In this document: in pieces, positions 6,914-10,142 of the stretch | Layout of the letters: each line of letters starts with the position of its first letter | Position numbering within the stretch: the first letter of the stretch is position 1 | Assembly: GCA_027296025.1 (NCBI GenBank) | Contig: JAPUJU010000045.1 | Location: 1-10,142, forward strand | DNA from: a bacterium | GTDB lineage: Bacteria > Krumholzibacteriota > Krumholzibacteriia > WVZY01 | Reading direction: 5' to 3' | Length of the DNA stretch: 10,142 nucleotides | Notes under the pieces: generated by a model | What the model was told of the DNA's origin: nothing | The model's database searches: none | Seen by the model: the letters and a program-made list of their open reading frames with translations, nothing else | Position numbers and translations under genes: made by a program

Positions 6914-7707
6914 AGCAGGCGCTGACCATTGCAGGCTCCGACTCGGGATCAGGAGCCGGTCTTCAGGCCGACCTGAAGACGTTTCACGCACACGGTGTCT
7001 ACGGACTATCGGTCGTGACGGCCGTCACGGCCCAGAATACGGTTGAGATTTCAACTTCCGAAGAACTCTCCGCCGACGTAGTGAGCGCACAGCTCGTGTC
7101 GGTGTTCGGCGACTTCACAGTGGCCGCCGTAAAAACGGGAATGCTCGCTTCGGGTGTCATCGTCGACGTTGTTGCGTCCGCGATCGTCGAATACGGTGTG
7201 GACCGGCTCGTGGTGGATCCGGTCCTGTTGTCGAAAAGCGGTTACACGATGCTTGGGGACGATGCCCGCGGAGCCCTCGTAGAAAAACTCCTGCCTCTTG
7301 CCCACCTCGTGACACCCAACCTTCATGAGGCGGAGCAACTTTCCGGGATCGAAATCCGTGGAACAGAAGATGTAAAGGTGGCCGCGGAGCGCATTCACGG
7401 ATTCGGGTGCCGAAATGTTCTGATCAAGGGCGGTCATGCGGAGTTCGACCGCGCGACTGACATTATGTTCGACGGGAAAACGGTTCACGAATTTCGAGGA
7501 GAGTTCATCGACACCAGGCACACGCACGGAATCGGATGTACGTTCTCGGCGGCAATCACGGCGAGACTCGCTCTGGGCGAGCCGCTCATCGAGGCAATCG
7601 ATCACGCGAAGCGTTTCGTCACGAAAGCACTGAAGTCGCCGCTCGAAATCGGTCGCGGCCAGGGTCCGGTCAACTCGCTCAATATACAGCCGCCGCGCGA
7701 TGATTGA
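6910..7707 (+). CDS. thiD: Hydroxymethylpyrimidine (phosphate) kinase ThiD
   Basis: A ribokinase-fold enzyme that phosphorylates HMP and HMP-P to HMP-PP, the pyrimidine substrate of ThiE. The 265 residues fit the family. The N-terminus reads ALTIAGSDSGSGAGLQADLKTF, with Gln19 at the HMP-binding position. VDPV (102-105), TPNLHEAEQL (135-144), LIKGGH (171-176) and HTHGIGCTFSAAI (204-216) follow, with the catalytic Cys210 in the anion hole. GIGCT differs from the usual GTGCT by one residue. An in-frame ATG at 6829 would extend it 27 residues into thiE; it is rejected because ATG 6910 overlaps the thiE stop as ATGA and gives the standard N-terminus. It is the last gene of the operon; a strong hairpin overlaps its stop codon. 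Confidence 0.96.
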   Translation: MKQALTIAGSDSGSGAGLQADLKTFHAHGVYGLSVVTAVTAQNTVEISTSEELSADVVSAQLVSVFGDFTVAAVKTGMLASGVIVDVVASAIVEYGVDRLVVDPVLLSKSGYTMLGDDARGALVEKLLPLAHLVTPNLHEAEQLSGIEIRGTEDVKVAAERIHGFGCRNVLIKGGHAEFDRATDIMFDGKTVHEFRGEFIDTRHTHGIGCTFSAAITARLALGEPLIEAIDHAKRFVTKALKSPLEIGRGQGPVNSLNIQPPRDD

Positions 7708-7733
7708 GCCGGCCGCGGCAACCGCAGTCGGCT
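7707..7733. terminator. Bidirectional hairpin including both convergent stop codons
   Basis: AGCCGGC (7707-7713) pairs with GTCGGCT (7727-7733), including one G-U. After one C-A mismatch, GCGG (7715-7718) pairs with CCGC (7722-7725) around a CAA loop. This is eleven pairs in a 27-nt palindrome. It takes in the last base of the thiD TGA (7705-7707) and the first two bases of the oppositely oriented TAG (7732-7734), filling the whole 24-bp gap. There is no T-run on either side, so classical intrinsic termination is uncertain, but the symmetry and position suggest a shared 3'-end structure. Confidence 0.62.
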
Positions 7734-8589
7734 ATGTGTAGCGTTCCGCATGAATCTGGCCCGGGCTCTCTTTGGTGTACTCCTCATATCCGTCCCGCCC
7801 GAGTAAGTCCATCATCGCGTCGATCATTGCATCACCTCCACACAGATAAACGTGTGTGTCTCGCGGTGCCGGCGACCGCCCCCACGCGCGATCGATCACC
7901 GAGCCCGTCCAGAGATCCTGAACGTACCCGGTGCGCCCGGGCCACCGTACGACTTCGTCGGCGGGCCGGCTGACTATCGGGAAGTAGCTGAAGCGGTCGC
8001 ACAACCGCTCCATCGACATGAGTTCCTCTCGGTATCCGAGGTCGATCGAGTGACGTACACCGTGAAGCAGACTGATCCATCGTGGTTCGTCTACGGTCAG
8101 GATAGTGCGCAGCATGCTGACGTACGGAGCGATCCCCGTACCCGTCGCAACCATCACGAGATTCGAATCGTCCGGTGCCTGCGAAGGCGTAAACGAACCC
8201 TCAATAGTCTCATCCAGCCAGATCCGACCCCCTTCCCTCTTGCAGAAAAGACGAGGGCTCAGATCACCGTCCAACACGAGGACGAGATAAAACTCCAGGT
8301 AGCCGACTTCCTTCGGACTGGAGACGATGGAGTACTCGCGCTTTATCAGCTCGTCGCTTGAACTGAACGCGTCCGAGTCACGTTCCACGTCCGCACACAG
8401 CGGTGCCGTACCGGGCAATCCGAGAGCTGCATATTGGCCCGCCTCGAATTCCGGCAGCTCCCAACCATCCGGTGCGACGTGGATGATCCACACGCCGGGA
8501 GCGATGTCGATGCGATGCGTGATAATGGCGTTCGTTTGTTCCATGGTTCCGGTGGAAATTCCGTGCAGCCGACAACTGCACCTTAGCAT
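7732..8589 (-). CDS. Ferredoxin/flavodoxin-NADP+ reductase-like flavoprotein
   Basis: A soluble FAD- and NAD(P)-binding reductase that moves electrons between NAD(P)H and ferredoxin or flavodoxin. The 285 residues show an N-terminal FAD beta-barrel with FEAGQYAALG (48-57) and REYSIVSSP (84-92). The NAD(P) domain has VMVATGTGIAPYVSMLR (145-161), LLHGVR (174-179) and YLCGGDAMI (248-256), and the C-terminus is PGQIHAERYT (276-285). This layout matches the bacterial Fpr-type family (usually about 255-275 residues). ATG 8589 has GGAGG (8595-8599) at a 5-nt spacing. An in-frame ATG at 8544 (MEQTN) would give 270 residues, nearer the family norm, but has no ribosome binding site. The extra 15 residues carry CSC. 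The electron partner is not shown. It converges on thiD and diverges from the acyl-CoA synthetase. Confidence 0.91.
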   Translation of the reverse strand: MLRCSCRLHGISTGTMEQTNAIITHRIDIAPGVWIIHVAPDGWELPEFEAGQYAALGLPGTAPLCADVERDSDAFSSSDELIKREYSIVSSPKEVGYLEFYLVLVLDGDLSPRLFCKREGGRIWLDETIEGSFTPSQAPDDSNLVMVATGTGIAPYVSMLRTILTVDEPRWISLLHGVRHSIDLGYREELMSMERLCDRFSYFPIVSRPADEVVRWPGRTGYVQDLWTGSVIDRAWGRSPAPRDTHVYLCGGDAMIDAMMDLLGRDGYEEYTKESPGQIHAERYT

Positions 8590-8594
8590 ACAAA

Positions 8595-8612
8595 CCTCCA
8601 CTTAAGCGGAGG
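8595..8612 (-). promoter_or_regulatory. Palindrome covering the reductase Shine-Dalgarno
   Basis: CCTCC-A-CTTAAG-C-GGAGG is an 18-bp palindrome with a single unmatched pair. Its left arm is the complement of the GGAGG ribosome binding site of the gene starting at 8589. In RNA it could fold and hide that site; in DNA it could be an operator. A fold would need a loop made from the CTTAAG centre, so the hairpin arm is short. The palindrome is seen; the function is inferred. Confidence 0.5.
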
Positions 8613-8623
8613 TCCCGATCCCA

Positions 8624-8669
8624 AGTCAACTTGAAATCGGTTGACACTAAGCGGTGGCGGGGCTAGCGT
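8624..8669. promoter_or_regulatory. Candidate divergent promoters with back-to-back -35 boxes
   Basis: GTCAAC (8625-8630) and GTTGAC (8640-8645) are perfect inverted hexamers 9 nt apart. They read as TTGACT on the minus strand and TTGACA (8641-8646) on the plus strand. For the plus strand a 17-nt spacer leads to TAGCGT (8664-8669), which matches TATAAT at three positions, and transcription would start near 8676, about 68 nt before the acyl-CoA synthetase. For the minus strand only a poor -10 (CTTAAG or TTAAGT at 17-18 nt) is seen. The inverted pair could also be an operator half-site pair. Confidence 0.42.
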
Positions 8670-8743
8670 TTGAGTTCAGACATCATCGCCACGCTCACCG
8701 GATCCATCACAACGTCCGCTCAAGAGGAGTGTGAAACGCCCCG

Positions 8744-10142
8744 ATGGCGATCGAAACGATTCCGGCCCTGTTTCTTCACGCAGTCCGAACCCACAAGAGA
8801 AAAGATGCGTTCCGGTACAAAAAGGCCGGCAAGTACGTCGACATTTCGCACGATCAGACCTTGGATCTGGTCGACAAGGCGAGCCTCGGTATCACAGCCC
8901 TCGGACTCGCAAAGGGCGACCGCATCGCACTGCTGTCCGAGAATCGTTTCGAATGGGTCGTGGCCGATCTCGCGATTCTCTCCGCCGGTTGCATCAACGT
9001 ACCGGTGTATCCAACGCTTCCCTCCGGTCACATCGAGTACATTCTGAAGGACTCCGAGGCGAGAACGATTTTTGTGTCCAACGCGGAACAGCTCGAAAAA
9101 ATCCAGGCGATCCGCAGCAACCTTCCGAACCTCCAGCACGTCATCGTACTCGAAGCGGCAGGAACAAGCGACGATACCATTTCGCTGGACGACCTCATCG
9201 CCAAAGGTGCCGCGCAGTCAGGTAGCCCCGACTACGAGTCACGAATATCTACGATCGGCAAGTACGACTGGGCGAGCATCCTCTATACGTCGGGTACGAC
9301 CGGCAGCCCCAAGGGCGTGATCCTGAACCAGTGGAACTTCGTCTCGAACGTCACCGCCGTGCTGAAAGTGCTTTCCGTCGGCAACACGGACAGTTGCCTG
9401 TCGTTCCTGCCGCTCAGCCACGTGTTCGAACGAACGGGCGGATACTATGCAATGATGCTAGGCGGCGCCAGCATCGCGTACGCGGAGAGCATCGAGACGG
9501 TCGCACAGAACCTGCAGGAAGTCCATCCAACGATCCTGGTGAGCGTCCCGCGACTGTACGAGAAAATGTACGGGCGAATCCTCGACGCCGTTACCGCCGG
9601 ATCTGGACTCAAGAAGCAATTGTTCTTCTGGGCAATTGGCGTGGGTCGCATCTACGTCCGCCAGAAACTGGAAAACCGGATCTCCCCACCCGTCAAGATG
9701 CAGTACAAGCTCGCAATGGGTCTGGTTCTCAAGAAACTGAAGGGCCGCACAGGCGGGCGTCTTCGTTTTTTTGTATCCGGTGGTGCGCCGCTCGCGCGGG
9801 AAATCGCGGAGTTTTTCTACGCGGCGGGTCTACCCATCCTGGAGGGCTACGGACTGACCGAAACGTCGCCGGTCATCACGTTGAATACATTCGACCATTT
9901 CAAATTCGGAACGGTTGGGCGTCCCCTTCCAGGCGTCGAAGTCCGCATCGCTGAGGACGGCGAGATCTGTGCGCGCGGGCCGAACATCATGCTCGGTTAC
10001 TACAAGAAGCCGGACCTGACGAGCGAGGTCATGAAGGACGGGTGGTTCCACACCGGCGATATCGGCTATCTCGACGAGAAGGGTTTTCTGACGATTACGG
10101 ATCGTAAAAAGGACATTATCGTCACGGCGGGCGGGAAGAATA
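8744..10142 (+). CDS. Long-chain acyl-CoA synthetase (3' end beyond window)
   Basis: An AMP-forming ligase of the ANL superfamily that activates fatty acids to acyl-AMP and then acyl-CoA; probably membrane-associated. The first 466 residues are present and the frame stays open to the window end, so roughly the last 130 of about 600 are missing. Motifs: the ATP-binding P-loop YTSGTTGSPKG (181-191), LPLSHVFER (222-230), SVPRLYEKMYGRI (267-279), SGGAPL (345-350) and EGYGLTETSPV (367-377). GWFHTGDIGYLDEKGF (433-448) and DRKKDIIVTAGGKN (453-466) follow. The SVPRLYEKMY and DRKKD-I-T-GGKN blocks are typical of FadD15/FAA-like long-chain enzymes rather than acetyl-CoA synthetase. An in-frame TGA at 8732-8734 forces the start to be ATG 8744 or later. 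AGAGGAG (8723-8729) is 14 nt upstream, a long spacing. The catalytic lysine region lies beyond the window. Confidence 0.95.
   Translation, partial: MAIETIPALFLHAVRTHKRKDAFRYKKAGKYVDISHDQTLDLVDKASLGITALGLAKGDRIALLSENRFEWVVADLAILSAGCINVPVYPTLPSGHIEYILKDSEARTIFVSNAEQLEKIQAIRSNLPNLQHVIVLEAAGTSDDTISLDDLIAKGAAQSGSPDYESRISTIGKYDWASILYTSGTTGSPKGVILNQWNFVSNVTAVLKVLSVGNTDSCLSFLPLSHVFERTGGYYAMMLGGASIAYAESIETVAQNLQEVHPTILVSVPRLYEKMYGRILDAVTAGSGLKKQLFFWAIGVGRIYVRQKLENRISPPVKMQYKLAMGLVLKKLKGRTGGRLRFFVSGGAPLAREIAEFFYAAGLPILEGYGLTETSPVITLNTFDHFKFGTVGRPLPGVEVRIAEDGEICARGPNIMLGYYKKPDLTSEVMKDGWFHTGDIGYLDEKGFLTITDRKKDIIVTAGGKN

Noticed and set aside
8670..9047. A 125-codon plus-strand frame beginning at TTG 8670
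   Set aside because: It overlaps the acyl-CoA synthetase in another frame, and its Arg/Ser/Pro-rich product shows no domain.

Overview
The window comes from a GC-rich bacterial chromosome of uncertain phylum. Shine-Dalgarno sites, a Sec-type signal peptide on a prolyl oligopeptidase and the gene content suggest a Gram-negative, probably environmental bacterium. Nothing here fixes the taxon. There are no mobile elements, tRNA/rRNA genes or CRISPR arrays; this is an ordinary metabolic region with well-structured regulatory DNA.

Layout. (1) About 125-3109, minus strand: a secreted prolyl oligopeptidase (S9A), then 42 bp further on a TIGR04283-type family 2 glycosyltransferase. (2) 3110-3459: a 350-bp divergent intergenic region. 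It holds the peptidase ribosome binding site, a candidate promoter for each direction, and a clear thiamin pyrophosphate (THI-box) riboswitch followed by a terminator-like hairpin. (3) 3460-7707, plus strand: a compact thiamin operon thiO-thiS-thiG-tenI/thiE-like-thiE-thiD, in which genes overlap or are separated by at most about 16 bp. (4) 7707-7733: a strong hairpin that includes the stop codons of two convergent genes. (5) 7732-8589, minus strand: a ferredoxin/flavodoxin-NADP+ reductase-like flavoprotein. (6) 8590-8743: a divergent regulatory region with back-to-back TTGACT/TTGACA boxes and a palindrome covering the reductase ribosome binding site. (7) 8744 to the window end, plus strand: a long-chain acyl-CoA synthetase cut by the window edge.

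How the genes work together. ThiO oxidises glycine to the imine needed for the thiazole ring. ThiS carries the sulfur and ThiG closes the ring. A TenI/ThiE-like paralogue may aromatise the thiazole product. ThiD makes HMP-PP, and ThiE joins HMP-PP to the thiazole to give thiamin phosphate. The riboswitch upstream of thiO would shut the whole set down when TPP is plentiful. thiC, thiF, a sulfur-transfer partner and thiL are not in the window and must lie elsewhere if the pathway is complete.

The points most worth a second look are the two ThiE-fold paralogues with divided diagnostic residues, the possible antiterminator built from riboswitch P3, the shared stop-codon hairpin, and the reductase regulatory region. 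I saw no evidence for a wholly new system.
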